A DNA stretch of 64,000 bases from Planctomycetota bacterium (GTDB lineage Bacteria > Planctomycetota > B15-G4): assembly GCA_029259715.1 (NCBI GenBank), contig JAJDEP010000010.1, forward strand, positions 124,001 through 188,000, read 5' to 3'. The notes under the pieces are model-generated. The model was not told where the DNA came from. It ran no database searches and saw only the letters and a list, made by a program, of their open reading frames with translations. This document shows, piece by piece, positions 50,115-59,708 of this stretch (its first letter is position 1; every line of letters begins with the position of its first letter). The position numbers were made by a program, and so were the translations under genes.

Positions 50115-51140
50115 TCAGGGCTCGATGCGCACGGCCAGCCGCCGGCCTGCGAGCACGTCGACCGCCTGGGTGAACCCGGTCCCGTCGGCGAAGCGCGCGC
50201 GCAGGGTCACCGGACCGGCCGGCACGCCGTCGAAGCGGAAGGCCCCCGCCGCATCGGTGCGGCTCGCGAAGGGATGGCCCACGACGAAGAGCTCCGCCGC
50301 CGCCTCAGTGTGATCGGGCAGGTCGCACGCCAGGGTGACGTCACCATGGGCGCGGCTGAACATGAACGACTTGTCGCCGTGGGCCAACACCGGAAAGGTG
50401 AACAGCCAGCGGCCGGAACCGATGCGCGCCTGAGCCGCGTGCAATACCGCGTCGTGATTGCGCACCTGCACCGGTTGATGGACCTGCACGACGGACCACG
50501 CCGGCAGCAAGGCCTCGGCCCCGATCTCGATCACGAGGGGCTCCTCCGGCGGCGGGAAGGCGTGGGCCTCCAGGCCGGCCGCGATCCACACCAGGGCCCC
50601 CGGCGCCGGCCGTCCCTCGGCGTCGACCAGCCGCCCGTCGAGGATGCCGACGTCCGCGGGGTCGAGGCGGGTCTGCGCCGGTGCCGGCCGCACGGCGAAG
50701 GGCCCGGAACCGTGCGAGGCCGTGGGCGCGGGGGCCTGGCGGCCGGCCAGGTCGGGCGTGCCCGTGATCGACCAGAGGATGTTGGCCGCCAGGAATGTGA
50801 CGGCGAATTTCACGAAGGTCAGCGACAGGGTGTCGAGCAGCCACCCCGCTCCGTTGAAGCGCCGCTCCCACACCAGCAGGCCCACGACGATGAACGGGAT
50901 CGGCACGTAGCTCCACCAGATCGTGGCGTCGAGCTGCGCGATGTCGATGGCCTCCCAGATCGGATGCAGGCCGAAGAACAGGCCCACGACGAGGATCAGG
51001 CTGAGCCAATAGGAGCGCGGCGACAGGCGCAGCGGCTCGGCATCCGTCGTCGCGGCGCCTTCGTTCTCGGCGCCTTCGTTCTCAGGCGGCGACGGCGCGG
51101 TCACACTCGGATCGGACGATGAGGGGCTCGGGGTCGGCAT
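50115..51140 (-). CDS. Membrane protein with cupredoxin-like periplasmic domain
   Basis: Protein of 341 aa. A Pro/Ser/Glu-rich cytosolic start (with a 15-base duplication coding ENEGAENEGA) is followed by three membrane helices (about 45-125: SLILVVGLFFGLHPIWEA, PIPFIVVGLLVW, FVKFAVTFLAANILW). The exported C-terminal part (about 165-341) resembles a methylamine-utilisation/plastocyanin-like fold (VVQVHQPVQVRNHDAVLHAA, DVTLACDLPDH) ending in a carboxypeptidase-regulatory-like sandwich (AAGAFRFDGVPAGPVTLRA). The His and Cys could bind copper, but a full type-1 site is not clear. Function unknown. Confidence 0.68.
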   Translation of the reverse strand: MPTPSPSSSDPSVTAPSPPENEGAENEGAATTDAEPLRLSPRSYWLSLILVVGLFFGLHPIWEAIDIAQLDATIWWSYVPIPFIVVGLLVWERRFNGAGWLLDTLSLTFVKFAVTFLAANILWSITGTPDLAGRQAPAPTASHGSGPFAVRPAPAQTRLDPADVGILDGRLVDAEGRPAPGALVWIAAGLEAHAFPPPEEPLVIEIGAEALLPAWSVVQVHQPVQVRNHDAVLHAAQARIGSGRWLFTFPVLAHGDKSFMFSRAHGDVTLACDLPDHTEAAAELFVVGHPFASRTDAAGAFRFDGVPAGPVTLRARFADGTGFTQAVDVLAGRRLAVRIEP

Positions 51141-51232
51141 GGCGTGAGGGCGCGCGCGGCCTGTTCGCCGTCACGCGCCCTCGGCGCAGCTTGTCGATCA
51201 GAGGTGTCCCGGTCCAGCGGGCGCTCGCGAAA

Positions 51233-51874
51233 TCAGCCGCGGGCAAGCGCGCGGTGCATGTTCGCCATCTGCTCGTTGCCCAATGTCTCGAACAGCACCG
51301 CCATGTTGTTGTGGGCGTCGTGCACGGGCAGCACCTGCAGCATCAAGGCGAAGGCCTCCTCGGTGCGCCCCATCAGGGCCAGGCCCACCGCGAGGTTGGC
51401 GCGGGCCCGGGCGTCGACGGGCTGGCTCGCCGTGGCCTCGGTGAAGTTCTCCACCGCGCTGGCGAACTGGCGCTTGACCAGATGGCACATGCCGAGGTTG
51501 TTCAGCAGGACCGAGTCGTCCGGACTGACCTCCAGACCGGCGCGCAGGGTCTCGATGGCACTGTCGAGCATGTTGTTCTGCACGTACAGCTGAGCGAGGT
51601 CGTTGTAGGCCGGCATGTAGTCCGGGTAGTGGTTCAACAGGCGGTTGAGCAGGATCTCGCAGGCCGCGGTCCGACCCTGTGACTTGCTGATGCGGGCGGC
51701 CGCATGCAGTGACTTGGCCGTCGGCGCCCGATCCCCATCGATCATGTTCGCGAGCACGTCGTCGGCGGCATCGCCCGAGGCGAAGTCGCTCTGGACGTTG
51801 TTGGTCGTGGTGCAGGCCGTCAGCCCGAGGGCCAGGGCCAGCACCGCCGGACCGATCATCTTGCGGGTGGTCAT
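51233..51874 (-). CDS. TPR lipoprotein, TadD-like
   Basis: Lipoprotein of 213 aa with lipobox LTAC at residues 18-21 and four TPR-type helix pairs (YMPAYNDLAQLYVQNNMLDS, LLNNLGMCHLVKRQFASAVE, ARANLAVGLALMGRTEEAF). It is the last gene of the Tad pilus locus, 22 bases after the preceding lipoprotein gene, which fits TadD, a TPR lipoprotein assisting secretin assembly or localisation in Tad systems. Sequence outside the TPRs is unremarkable. Confidence 0.78.
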   Translation of the reverse strand: MTTRKMIGPAVLALALGLTACTTTNNVQSDFASGDAADDVLANMIDGDRAPTAKSLHAAARISKSQGRTAACEILLNRLLNHYPDYMPAYNDLAQLYVQNNMLDSAIETLRAGLEVSPDDSVLLNNLGMCHLVKRQFASAVENFTEATASQPVDARARANLAVGLALMGRTEEAFALMLQVLPVHDAHNNMAVLFETLGNEQMANMHRALARG

Positions 51875-51895
51875 CGTCTCTCCCCCTTCGGTGGA

Positions 51896-52378
51896 CTACT
51901 GAGCGATCAGCGGAATGACCAGGCCGGGCAGGCCGCCTTCGTCCTCGTCGCCGGCCAGGATCTCGAGCAGGAGCTCGCCGTCCATGCCGTCGCCGCCGCC
52001 GTAGCCGTCGTGGATCTCGACGAAGTCCTCGCTCACGCCGGCCGCGACGAGGTGCTTCACCACGGCCATCACGCGCGACTCGTACATCGAGGCGGTGGCG
52101 CCACCACGGCGGACCGAGAGCCGGCCGGCGTGGTCGTGGAAGTGGGTCGCCAGCACCGAAAGGTCGCGGCGACCGAGTTCGTTGAGCACGGCGGTGCCGG
52201 GCGTGAAGTGGTACGGGAACAGGGCCGATTGCACGATCAGCGCGCGGTGCAACGCGGCACCCCGCACGGCGTCGAGACGCCAGAGCTCATCGCGCTCCTT
52301 GGGCCACTGATGGTCCACAGCGGTGCAAGCCGACAGGCCCATAGCGAGGGCCAACAGTACGATCTTGGACGTCTTCAT
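51896..52378 (-). CDS. Tad-locus lipoprotein (CpaD/OmpA-like in outline)
   Basis: Lipoprotein of 160 aa with lipobox LSAC at residues 15-18. The mature part, YHFTPGTAVLNELGRRDLSV, then LSVRRGGA and YESRVMAVVKHLVAAGVSED, has the layout of CpaD or OmpA-like domains, and the acidic C-terminus is unusual. Its position between tadC and the TadD-like gene supports a role in outer-membrane pilus assembly, but sequence similarity to CpaD is only suggestive. Confidence 0.6.
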   Translation of the reverse strand: MKTSKIVLLALAMGLSACTAVDHQWPKERDELWRLDAVRGAALHRALIVQSALFPYHFTPGTAVLNELGRRDLSVLATHFHDHAGRLSVRRGGATASMYESRVMAVVKHLVAAGVSEDFVEIHDGYGGGDGMDGELLLEILAGDEDEGGLPGLVIPLIAQ

Positions 52379-52409
52379 CTGGACTTCTCCACTCTCCGGA
52401 TCACCCCGA

Positions 52410-53315
52410 TCACCAACCCATGACGCCGGCCAGCATCAACAGCGCCGGCCCGACCATCACCATCATCAGTGCGGGGAAGATGAACAGCACCATGGGGATG
52501 AGGAGCTTGACCGTGGTCTTCTCCGCCATCTCCTCGGCTCTCTGCGAACGGGTCTCGCGCATCGTGGTGGCGAAGGTGCGCAAGGCATCGACGACGCCGG
52601 CGCCGAAGCGCTCCGACTGCACCATCAGGGCCACGAGCGACGACAGGTCTTCGGCGCCGGTGCGGTCGGCCATGTGACGCATGGCATCGGCTCGCGGGAC
52701 ACCCAGCCCCATCTCGAGGTTGGTCAGCTCCATCTCGTCGGCGAAGGTCGGGCTCACCGAGCGGAACTCGTCGGCGACGGCGTTCCATGCCATGTCGAGT
52801 CCCATGCCGGACGAGACGCAGATTTCGAGCAGGTCGATGGCGTCGGGCAGGTGGATGCGGATCTCTTCACAGCGCTTGCCGCGACGGGCCTCGACCACGA
52901 TGTTCGGGATGAACGACAGCACCGCGCCGCCGGCCAGGATGATGAACAGCGTCATCACCAGACCGAATTCGAGGTAGCCCACGCCGAGGGCGAAGACCGT
53001 CAGGCCCACGGCGAAGAACAGCATCTTCGTGCCCATGAACACCGTGGCGGCCGAGTTGCTGTGGTAGCCGGCCATGGCCAGCGTCTGCTGCAGCTTCTGG
53101 CTGGTCGTGCCGGGCGAGACCACCTTGCCGATGCGGTCCATCGTGCCCACCAGGCCGTCGCCACCCTCGAGGATGTCGTCCTCGTCGACCTCGCCGAGGG
53201 CGCGGTGTCGCAGCAGGCGCGCCTCGCGCTTGGCCTTCTTGACCAGCACGACGGCCCCCGCCAGGGCGGTGGCGGCGACTCCGGTCAGCAGGGCGATGGG
53301 GAGGGCATTCAGCAT
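52410..53315 (-). CDS. tadC: Tad pilus inner-membrane platform protein TadC
   Basis: Type II secretion F-domain protein, 301 aa. Membrane helices at the N-terminus, around 90-150 and at the C-terminus (IPMVLFIFPALMMVMVGPAL) surround the cytosolic F domain, with LPDAIDLLEICVSSGMGLDM and MVQSERFGAGVVDALRTFA characteristic of TadC. With TadB it forms the platform on which the CpaF ATPase drives pilin assembly. It follows tadB after 13 bases. Confidence 0.92.
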   Translation of the reverse strand: MLNALPIALLTGVAATALAGAVVLVKKAKREARLLRHRALGEVDEDDILEGGDGLVGTMDRIGKVVSPGTTSQKLQQTLAMAGYHSNSAATVFMGTKMLFFAVGLTVFALGVGYLEFGLVMTLFIILAGGAVLSFIPNIVVEARRGKRCEEIRIHLPDAIDLLEICVSSGMGLDMAWNAVADEFRSVSPTFADEMELTNLEMGLGVPRADAMRHMADRTGAEDLSSLVALMVQSERFGAGVVDALRTFATTMRETRSQRAEEMAEKTTVKLLIPMVLFIFPALMMVMVGPALLMLAGVMGW

Positions 53316-53328
53316 CGTCGTCTCTCCC

Positions 53329-54318
53329 TCAGACCTTCAGGTCGGCCATCTTGTTCATGACGAACCATCCGACGAGCAGGCTGGTGAGACTCGCGCCGAG
53401 CATGAACTGGCCGGCCACGCTGGCGTACAGCTCCGACATGTACTCGGGGCTGATCGCGTTCAGCACGGCGAAGAGGATGAACGGCAGCCCGATCAGCACC
53501 TTCTTGCTGAACTGGGTCTGGGCCGTGAGCGTGCGGAAGCGGCGGCCGAGCTTCAGGCGCTCGCGGATCACGAAGGCGATGCCCTCCATCACGTCCGCCA
53601 CCTGTCCGCCCGACTTCATGTTGATCGTGAGCGAGGCGGAGAAGAGCTTCATGTCGTTGCTGCCGCTGATGTTCGAGGCCTTGCGCAGCGCTTCCTCGAG
53701 CTTGATGCCCATGGACTGCTGCTGGCAGATGTCCGCGAAGAGGCGACCGACGGGCGCCGGGATCTCCTCGCTCATCAGCCGGAAGGCGGCGAGCAGCGTG
53801 TGGCCCGAGCGCAAAGCGCGCGCGCACAGCTCGAGGCTGTCGACGAACTGGCGGTTGAACAGCTGCCGCCGCTTCGTGGCCTTGGCGTGCATGATGTACC
53901 AGAAGGCGGTACCCACCACGATCGGCCCGACCACCAGGGGCAGGGCGCGCTGCGTCAGGGCGAAGCCCGCGACGGCGACCACCAGCATGATCACGGCGAC
54001 GACGGTGAACAGTCCCCGCAGCGGCATGGTGTAGCCGGCCTCGCGGCGCAGGGCCTCCATGCGTTCGACCATTCGGGGCTTGTCACCCGACTCGGCCACG
54101 AGGGTGACGGCCTCCTCCCCCTCGTGCCACAGGCGCAGCGTGCGCACCGACTCGGTCTGCGGTCCGCCCGGGTCGAGCCGCTGGCGCATGAACGACTCGC
54201 GCCGGGCCCGCTTCTGGGCGACCAGCAGCACCACGACGGACCACGCCGCCATCACGAGCCCGAAGGCTGCGATGCCCTTGATGATCATCAGGGGGTCGAT
54301 GGTTTCACTGATCGGCAC
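53329..54318 (-). CDS. tadB: Tad pilus inner-membrane platform protein TadB
   Basis: Type II secretion F-domain protein, 329 aa from GTG 54318 (ATG 54288 is possible). The N-terminal helix IAAFGLVMAAWSVVVLLVA and two more helices around 95-130 precede the F domain: FVDSLELCARALRSGHTLL, GIKLEEALRKASNI and IAFVIRERLKLGRRFRTLTA. Two C-terminal helices complete the protein. It lies between cpaF and tadC on the same strand with gaps of 32 and 13 bases. Confidence 0.92.
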   Translation of the reverse strand: MPISETIDPLMIIKGIAAFGLVMAAWSVVVLLVAQKRARRESFMRQRLDPGGPQTESVRTLRLWHEGEEAVTLVAESGDKPRMVERMEALRREAGYTMPLRGLFTVVAVIMLVVAVAGFALTQRALPLVVGPIVVGTAFWYIMHAKATKRRQLFNRQFVDSLELCARALRSGHTLLAAFRLMSEEIPAPVGRLFADICQQQSMGIKLEEALRKASNISGSNDMKLFSASLTINMKSGGQVADVMEGIAFVIRERLKLGRRFRTLTAQTQFSKKVLIGLPFILFAVLNAISPEYMSELYASVAGQFMLGASLTSLLVGWFVMNKMADLKV

Positions 54319-54350
54319 GATGGGTTTCCGTTCGGTTCCGCGGGTCGGGT

Positions 54351-55646
54351 TCAGCGGTTGGGGATCTTCTTGAAGATCTCGGGCGGCAGTTCGACGCCCT
54401 CGGCGATCATCTTGTCCATGGCGCGGGGCCGCACACCGCAGCCTTCGAAGCGGCCGGTCGCGTGGCCCTCTTCGTCGATGCCGGTCTGCTTGAACTTGAA
54501 GATGTCCTGCATCAGGATCGTCTCGTTCTCCATGCCGGCGATCTCGGTGATGTTCACCACCTTGCGTCGCCCGCCGGTCATGCGCTGACTGTGGATGACC
54601 AGGTCGAGCGTCGACGCCATCTGGTCGCGGATGATGCGGATCGGGTAGTCGATGCCGGACATGCTGACCATGTTCTCGATGCGGCGCACGGCATCGCGGG
54701 TGGTGTTGGCGTGCACCGTCGACATCGAGCCCTCGTGACCGGTGTTCATGGCCTGGAGCATGTCGAGGCACTCGGCGCCGCGCACCTCGCCGATGATGAT
54801 GCGATCGGGCCGCATGCGCAGCGTGTTCTTGAGCAGGTCGCGCTGGTTGATCTCGCCCTTTCCTTCGATGTTCGCAGGGCGCGTCTCCAGCGGCACGACG
54901 TGGTCCCGCTGCAGCATGAGCTCGGCGGCGTCCTCGATGGTGATCACGCGCTCGCCGTTGGGGATCCACTTGGAGAGCACGTTGAGCAGCGTCGTCTTGC
55001 CCGTGCCGGTACCGCCCGACACGATGATGTTGAGCCGGCACTTCACCGCCGACTCGAGGAACATGCACATCTCCTCGCTCCACGAGTCGAACTCGATCAG
55101 CGACCGGGCGTCGATCTGCACACCGGCGAAGCGACGAATGCTCATCGTCGGGCCGTCGAGGGCGAGGGGCGGGATGATGGCGTTGACGCGGGAACCGTCG
55201 ACCAGGCGCGCGTCGAGCATGGGCGAGCTCTCGTCGATGCGGCGGCCCACGCCCGCGGCGATGCGCTGGATCACGCCGAGCAGGTGGGCGTTGTCGCGGA
55301 AGGTGGCGTCGGCCAGCTCGAGCCGGCCCTTGCGTTCGAGGTAGATCTGGTGCGGGCCGTTCACGAGGATGTCGCTCACGGTCGGGTCGCGCATGATCTC
55401 CTCGAGCGGGCCGAGCCCGAAGATCTCGTCCATGACCTCGCGCAGGAGCTGCTGCTTCTCGAGCGACGTGAGCGGCGCGCGCTGCTCGCCGATCAGCTCG
55501 TCGACGCGGCGCATGCACTCGTCGCGCAGCTGCTGGGCGGGCATCTTGCGCGCCTGGTTCAGGTCGAGCGTGTCGAGCAGGCGCGTGTGCACCCGCGACT
55601 TGACGTCTTCCCTCACCGACGTGGCACTCTGGCCGACCGTACTCAT
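54351..55646 (-). CDS. cpaF: Tad pilus assembly ATPase CpaF/TadA
   Basis: Hexameric secretion ATPase powering pilus assembly, 431 aa. The N-terminal domain includes DPTVSDILVNGPHQIYLERK; the RecA-like core has Walker A SGGTGTGKTT (residues 210-219), Asp box ITIEDAAELML, Walker B RPDRIIIGEVRGAE and the His box TGHEGSMSTVHANTTRDA. All catalytic parts are intact. It overlaps cpaE by ATGA-type spacing at 55643-55646. Confidence 0.96.
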   Translation of the reverse strand: MSTVGQSATSVREDVKSRVHTRLLDTLDLNQARKMPAQQLRDECMRRVDELIGEQRAPLTSLEKQQLLREVMDEIFGLGPLEEIMRDPTVSDILVNGPHQIYLERKGRLELADATFRDNAHLLGVIQRIAAGVGRRIDESSPMLDARLVDGSRVNAIIPPLALDGPTMSIRRFAGVQIDARSLIEFDSWSEEMCMFLESAVKCRLNIIVSGGTGTGKTTLLNVLSKWIPNGERVITIEDAAELMLQRDHVVPLETRPANIEGKGEINQRDLLKNTLRMRPDRIIIGEVRGAECLDMLQAMNTGHEGSMSTVHANTTRDAVRRIENMVSMSGIDYPIRIIRDQMASTLDLVIHSQRMTGGRRKVVNITEIAGMENETILMQDIFKFKQTGIDEEGHATGRFEGCGVRPRAMDKMIAEGVELPPEIFKKIPNR

Positions 55647-56815
55647 GCTTCACCCCCTGCCATGGATTGAAGCGCTGAAGGCGACAGGTCCTCGACGCGG
55701 CGGGCGATGGCCGCGAGGTCCTTCCGCAGCGGCGAGCGCGGCGCCACCTTGGCCAGGGGTTGTCCGTAGTTGAGCGCCTTCATGGCCGACGTGAAGTCGT
55801 TGGTCAGGCGCAGCACCTCGGTGCCCGTGAGGGCTTCCTCGGCGTCCTCGGGCCGCAACAGCGGCGGCCGCTTGCGGTAGCGGTTGGCCACGGCGAACAG
55901 CCGCTCGGTGCTGACACCGCGGTCCATCAGGGCCTGGATCATGTTGCGCGTGGTGCGCACGTCGATGACCGACAGTTCGAACACGATGAGCGTCATGGTG
56001 CTGGCCTTGGCCAGGGCCGCCGCCACGTCGTGGGGCACCCGCGCGGCGTCGATGATCACGTCGTTGTAGGCCTGCCGGCAGGCCACGAGAGCGCGGTCGA
56101 GGCCCGCGAAGTCGAGCCGTGACGGGTTGCTGAAGTCGACGCTCACCGGGCTGAGCAGCACGTGCAGGTCGTCGTTGAAGGGCGCCGCCGTGGAGGCCAC
56201 CAGCTCGCCGTCGACGACGCCCTCGGTGGCCAGGATGTCGGCGATGCCGAACTGCCCCTCGAGGCCCAGGTAGGTGCCGACCGCACCGTAGTTCTGGTCG
56301 AGGTCGATGAGCAGCGTGCGCCGCTCACTCTGCAGGCGCAGCTCTTCGGCCAGGTTGACGGCGACCGTGGTCGCGCCGCATCCCCCCCGGGCCGAGAGCA
56401 CCGTCACCACGCGGCCGGCGTCGCGCGAGCCACCCTTGGCGTCACGCACGAGGCGCCCGAGCACCGCGGCGAGGTCGTCCTTGATCGCGCTCTTCACCAG
56501 GCAGTGGCGTGCGCCGATCTGCATGGCCTCGAGCACGATGTCGTTGCGGAACTCGTGGCACAGCGTGACGAACCGCGTCGACGGGTGCTGGACGATGAGG
56601 CTCTCGAGAGCCGCCAGCGACTCCATCGGTCGCGGGTCGATGTCCACCAGGGCCACCGGAGCCGACCGCTCGGCGAGCAAAGTCGACATCTCCGAGAGGT
56701 CGCTGCAGAGCTGCAGCCGCGCGCCGATCTGGGCGCTCGCGTTCGAGGCTTCGTGCACTGCGCTCTGAGTGGCGCTCTCACCCGTCAGAAGCAGAAGATC
56801 GTATCCGCCGTCCAC
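55643..56815 (-). CDS. cpaE: Tad pilus localisation ATPase CpaE/TadZ
   Basis: MinD/ParA-like protein with an N-terminal receiver-like domain, 390 aa from GTG 56815. The N-terminal domain keeps Asp in VALVDIDPRPM. The P-loop is ARGGCGATT, lacking the conserved Lys of KGGxGK, a deviation common in CpaE/TadZ; LLIDLDQNYGAVGTYLG follows. CpaE directs the pilus machine to a cell pole. It overlaps cpaF by 4 bases and lies 63 bases after cpaC. Confidence 0.9.
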   Translation of the reverse strand: MDGGYDLLLLTGESATQSAVHEASNASAQIGARLQLCSDLSEMSTLLAERSAPVALVDIDPRPMESLAALESLIVQHPSTRFVTLCHEFRNDIVLEAMQIGARHCLVKSAIKDDLAAVLGRLVRDAKGGSRDAGRVVTVLSARGGCGATTVAVNLAEELRLQSERRTLLIDLDQNYGAVGTYLGLEGQFGIADILATEGVVDGELVASTAAPFNDDLHVLLSPVSVDFSNPSRLDFAGLDRALVACRQAYNDVIIDAARVPHDVAAALAKASTMTLIVFELSVIDVRTTRNMIQALMDRGVSTERLFAVANRYRKRPPLLRPEDAEEALTGTEVLRLTNDFTSAMKALNYGQPLAKVAPRSPLRKDLAAIARRVEDLSPSALQSMAGGEA

Positions 56816-56878
56816 GTTGTCGTCCGTCTCAGAAGTGAGGTTGTCAGCGAGATCCGCGTGCCGCCGGATCAGCGGGGT

Positions 56879-58747
56879 CTAGGCGTCTTCGGCCTCTTCC
56901 GAGGCGCCGGACGGCTCATCGGAGGTGTCGTCGTCCGAGCCGGACGTGTCGTTGTCGTTGCCCGCGTCGGTCGTGTCGTCGGCGGTCGTGTCGTCGTCGG
57001 TCGTGTCGTCACCGGACTCAGGAGCGCCGAGCTCGGGGTCCCAGGCGTCTTCCGTGCCCCCGGCCTCGGCCTCGAGCGCAGCCGCATCGGCCTCGCTGAA
57101 GATCTCGGTGGGGACCGGCGCCGGGGTCGCCGTGGGTGCCGGCGGCAGCAGGATGGGCGCGGCCGACGCGGCGTGCGCGGTGTGCGCGGCGGCGTACAAG
57201 GCCCAGGGCTCGACCATGGTGCTGTCCATGTCCGGACGCGCGCGGCTCAGCGCGAGCGGCTGGTCGTGGGAAGCCCAGGCGCCGGGACCCTGCAGGCGGG
57301 CCAGGCCGATCTCGTGCATCCAGTCCTTGCGCAACGAGTCATGCGCCGAGATGGGCTGGCCTTCGATGCGACCCTCGGAATACAGCTCCCAGTCCGAAGG
57401 CACGACGTGGTCGTCGCCCGGCAGCGGCGGGAGGTTGACCGCTGAGAGCGGCTCGACCTGCGACGCCGTCACCATCACCACCAGCTCCGTCTCACCGCTC
57501 TGGTAACTCACCGAGCGGAACAACGGGCCGAGGATCGGCAGCGAACTGAGCCCGGGGACCCGCGACGACTGGGCGTTGGTGGTCTCCGAAATCAGTCCGG
57601 CCATGGCGAACGACTGGCCACTGCGCAGCTCGAGGGTCGTCTCGGCGGTGCGCTGGACGATGCTCGGCACGCTGAAGCCCTGCAGTTCGACCGCGCCGAT
57701 GTCGCTGAGTTCGCTGACCTCGGTGGAGACCTTCAGGCGGATCTTGGCGTCACCCAGCACCTCGGGGGTGAACTTCAGCTTGATGCCGAATTCCTTGTAC
57801 TCGATGGTGACCGAGGCGCCGCCGGTGGTGCCGCCCTGCACGACGGGGATGGGAAACTCGCCGCCGGCCAGGAAGCTGGCCTCTTCACCGCTGAGCGCCA
57901 CGAGGGTCGGCTCGGCGAGCAGGCGCAGGTATTCGTTCTCGGCCAGGGCCTCGACGAACATCTGCAGGTCGGCCTTCGGGAAGGCCGCGAAGAACGACAC
58001 GGCCGAGCTCACACCCTGGGTCGCCGTGAAGGCGAAGGGCGTGTTGCTGAAGGCCGAGGCGCCGCCGGGCGGGCCGATGCTGATCGGGTTGATCGGGCCG
58101 CCGCCGGACGATCCCACGGTGTTGCCGAGGATCAGCTGGTCGCCGGTGCGGAAGAAGTTGAAGCCCAGCGAGCGCACGCCCGCACGGCTCACCTCGGCCA
58201 GGCGCACCTGCACCTCGACCTGCTGGATGCCCGGCAGGATGGTGCGGTCGATGTAGGGGATCTCGTAGATGTCGAGGTAGGCGTGGAGCTGCGGGGCGTC
58301 GTGGGCATGGCCCAGCGTGCCGGTCACGATGATCGCGCCGTCGGCCTGCTGCAGCGTCAGGTTCGCCTTCGGGAACATGATGGAGAGCTTGGACTGCAGC
58401 CGCTCGACGTCGACGTTGACCTCGATGCGCACCTCGCGGGTCTCGCCGTCGTCGCTCCAATAGATCAGGTCGGTGACACCGGGACCGTTGCCGCTGATCA
58501 GCAGCAGGCGCGGGCTGAGCACGTCCACGTCCGCCACCTCGGGGTTGGTCAGCGAGGCGCCCTTCACGGACCAGGGCGCCGAGAGCGTCATCGAGCGGCC
58601 CATGTTGAGCGAGACGGACGGGCCGTCATCGGTCGTCACGGCCGCGGCAGCCGCCGGCGACATCGCCACGCAGAAGGTCAGGATCGCACTGAGCGCGAAG
58701 GAGCACCAGGCGATCGAACGGGTGTTGCGGGTACGAATGGGAAACAT
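56879..58747 (-). CDS. cpaC: Tad pilus secretin CpaC/RcpA
   Basis: Outer-membrane secretin, 622 aa, with GGAGAG before ATG 58747 and a signal peptide ending AAAAAV. An N-terminal pilus-assembly domain (VSLNMGRSMTL, DVLSPRLLLISGNGPG), a BON domain (AIIVTGTLGHAHDAPQLHAY) and the secretin core (VEVQVRLAEVSRAGVR, then VPGLSSLPILGPLFRS and ETELVVMVTA) are in order. The last 180 residues go beyond the usual end: a linker and an acidic tail of Asp, Thr, Ser and Glu. It forms the pore through which the Flp pilus leaves the cell. Confidence 0.94.
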   Translation of the reverse strand: MFPIRTRNTRSIAWCSFALSAILTFCVAMSPAAAAAVTTDDGPSVSLNMGRSMTLSAPWSVKGASLTNPEVADVDVLSPRLLLISGNGPGVTDLIYWSDDGETREVRIEVNVDVERLQSKLSIMFPKANLTLQQADGAIIVTGTLGHAHDAPQLHAYLDIYEIPYIDRTILPGIQQVEVQVRLAEVSRAGVRSLGFNFFRTGDQLILGNTVGSSGGGPINPISIGPPGGASAFSNTPFAFTATQGVSSAVSFFAAFPKADLQMFVEALAENEYLRLLAEPTLVALSGEEASFLAGGEFPIPVVQGGTTGGASVTIEYKEFGIKLKFTPEVLGDAKIRLKVSTEVSELSDIGAVELQGFSVPSIVQRTAETTLELRSGQSFAMAGLISETTNAQSSRVPGLSSLPILGPLFRSVSYQSGETELVVMVTASQVEPLSAVNLPPLPGDDHVVPSDWELYSEGRIEGQPISAHDSLRKDWMHEIGLARLQGPGAWASHDQPLALSRARPDMDSTMVEPWALYAAAHTAHAASAAPILLPPAPTATPAPVPTEIFSEADAAALEAEAGGTEDAWDPELGAPESGDDTTDDDTTADDTTDAGNDNDTSGSDDDTSDEPSGASEEAEDA

Positions 58748-58784
58748 CTTCTCTCCGTCTCTCGTGGGCAGGAGCCCACGCACG

Positions 58785-59708
58785 TCAGCCGTCACCGTTG
58801 AGGGTTGCGTCGTCGATGTTGAAGCTCTTGGTCTCGCGCTTGCCGCCGCGGACGATGACCGTCTCCCAGGTCGGGACCGGCGCGACCACGGGCACCACGG
58901 TGGGCGCCTCGGGGATCGGCATCGGCGCCACGGGCCGGGACGGCATGTCGGGCAGCAGGGAAGCCAGCAGCGTGCCGTTGGCACCTGAGGCCACCATGTC
59001 GTTCGGGTTGCGCAGGGCCAGGCTGATGGCGCCCTCCTGCATGGCGAGGTTCAGGGCCTCGGCCTGGTTGGCGTCCACCAGCAGCGTCACCCGCGGCGAG
59101 CGGTTGCGCATGGACTGGGCCGCGAGGGCCTCGTCCTCGGTGTACACGGGGCCGTCGGGGGCGACGATGGTCTTGTCGCCCACCGCGACGACCTGCACCT
59201 TCTGCAGCAGCGTCACGGACACGGGCTGGGCGGCGCCGCCGCCATCGGAGCGCACGTCGGTCGAGAAGAGCACGTCGACATAGCAGCCCGGGTAGAGCAG
59301 GTCCTCGATACCCATCGAGTTGTTGACCGGGATGTTGATCGCGCGCAGGCCGCTGGCGAGGGCGGCGGCGAGGTGAGCATTCGATCCGTCAGGCGCGAAG
59401 TGCTCGCGGGTCAGGACCTGGCCCGTCGTCACCGGGACGATGAGCACGCGGCCGATCACCTGCACCGGGTCGATCAGCGCCGACTCGGGGGCGATGTCCG
59501 GCGACACGGCGCGGTTGCTGATGTCGCCTTCGGTCACGGTCTGCATGGCCTGCATGTCGTGAGCGGCCAGCATGAGCGTCACGTCCTGGGCCTCGGGCGT
59601 CGCCGCGGGACCCTGCGCTCCGTCACCCTGCATGGATGCCACGAGGACGGCCGCACAGATGGCGGCGACCAGACCGAGACCGAACAGTCCGACGATGGAC
59701 CACTTCAT
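58785..59708 (-). CDS. cpaB: Tad pilus assembly protein CpaB/RcpC
   Basis: Periplasmic pilus-assembly protein, 307 aa from ATG 59708 with GGAGGT upstream. An N-terminal anchor (IVGLFGLGLVAAICAAVLVA) precedes an SAF domain (AAHDMQAMQTVTEGDI, SGLRAINIPVNNSMGIEDLL, LYPGCYVDVLFSTDV) and the RcpC domain (VTLLVDANQAEALNLAMQEG, then ISLALRNPND). It stabilises the secretin and may bind peptidoglycan. cpaC starts 37 bases downstream. Confidence 0.93.
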   Translation of the reverse strand: MKWSIVGLFGLGLVAAICAAVLVASMQGDGAQGPAATPEAQDVTLMLAAHDMQAMQTVTEGDISNRAVSPDIAPESALIDPVQVIGRVLIVPVTTGQVLTREHFAPDGSNAHLAAALASGLRAINIPVNNSMGIEDLLYPGCYVDVLFSTDVRSDGGGAAQPVSVTLLQKVQVVAVGDKTIVAPDGPVYTEDEALAAQSMRNRSPRVTLLVDANQAEALNLAMQEGAISLALRNPNDMVASGANGTLLASLLPDMPSRPVAPMPIPEAPTVVPVVAPVPTWETVIVRGGKRETKSFNIDDATLNGDG

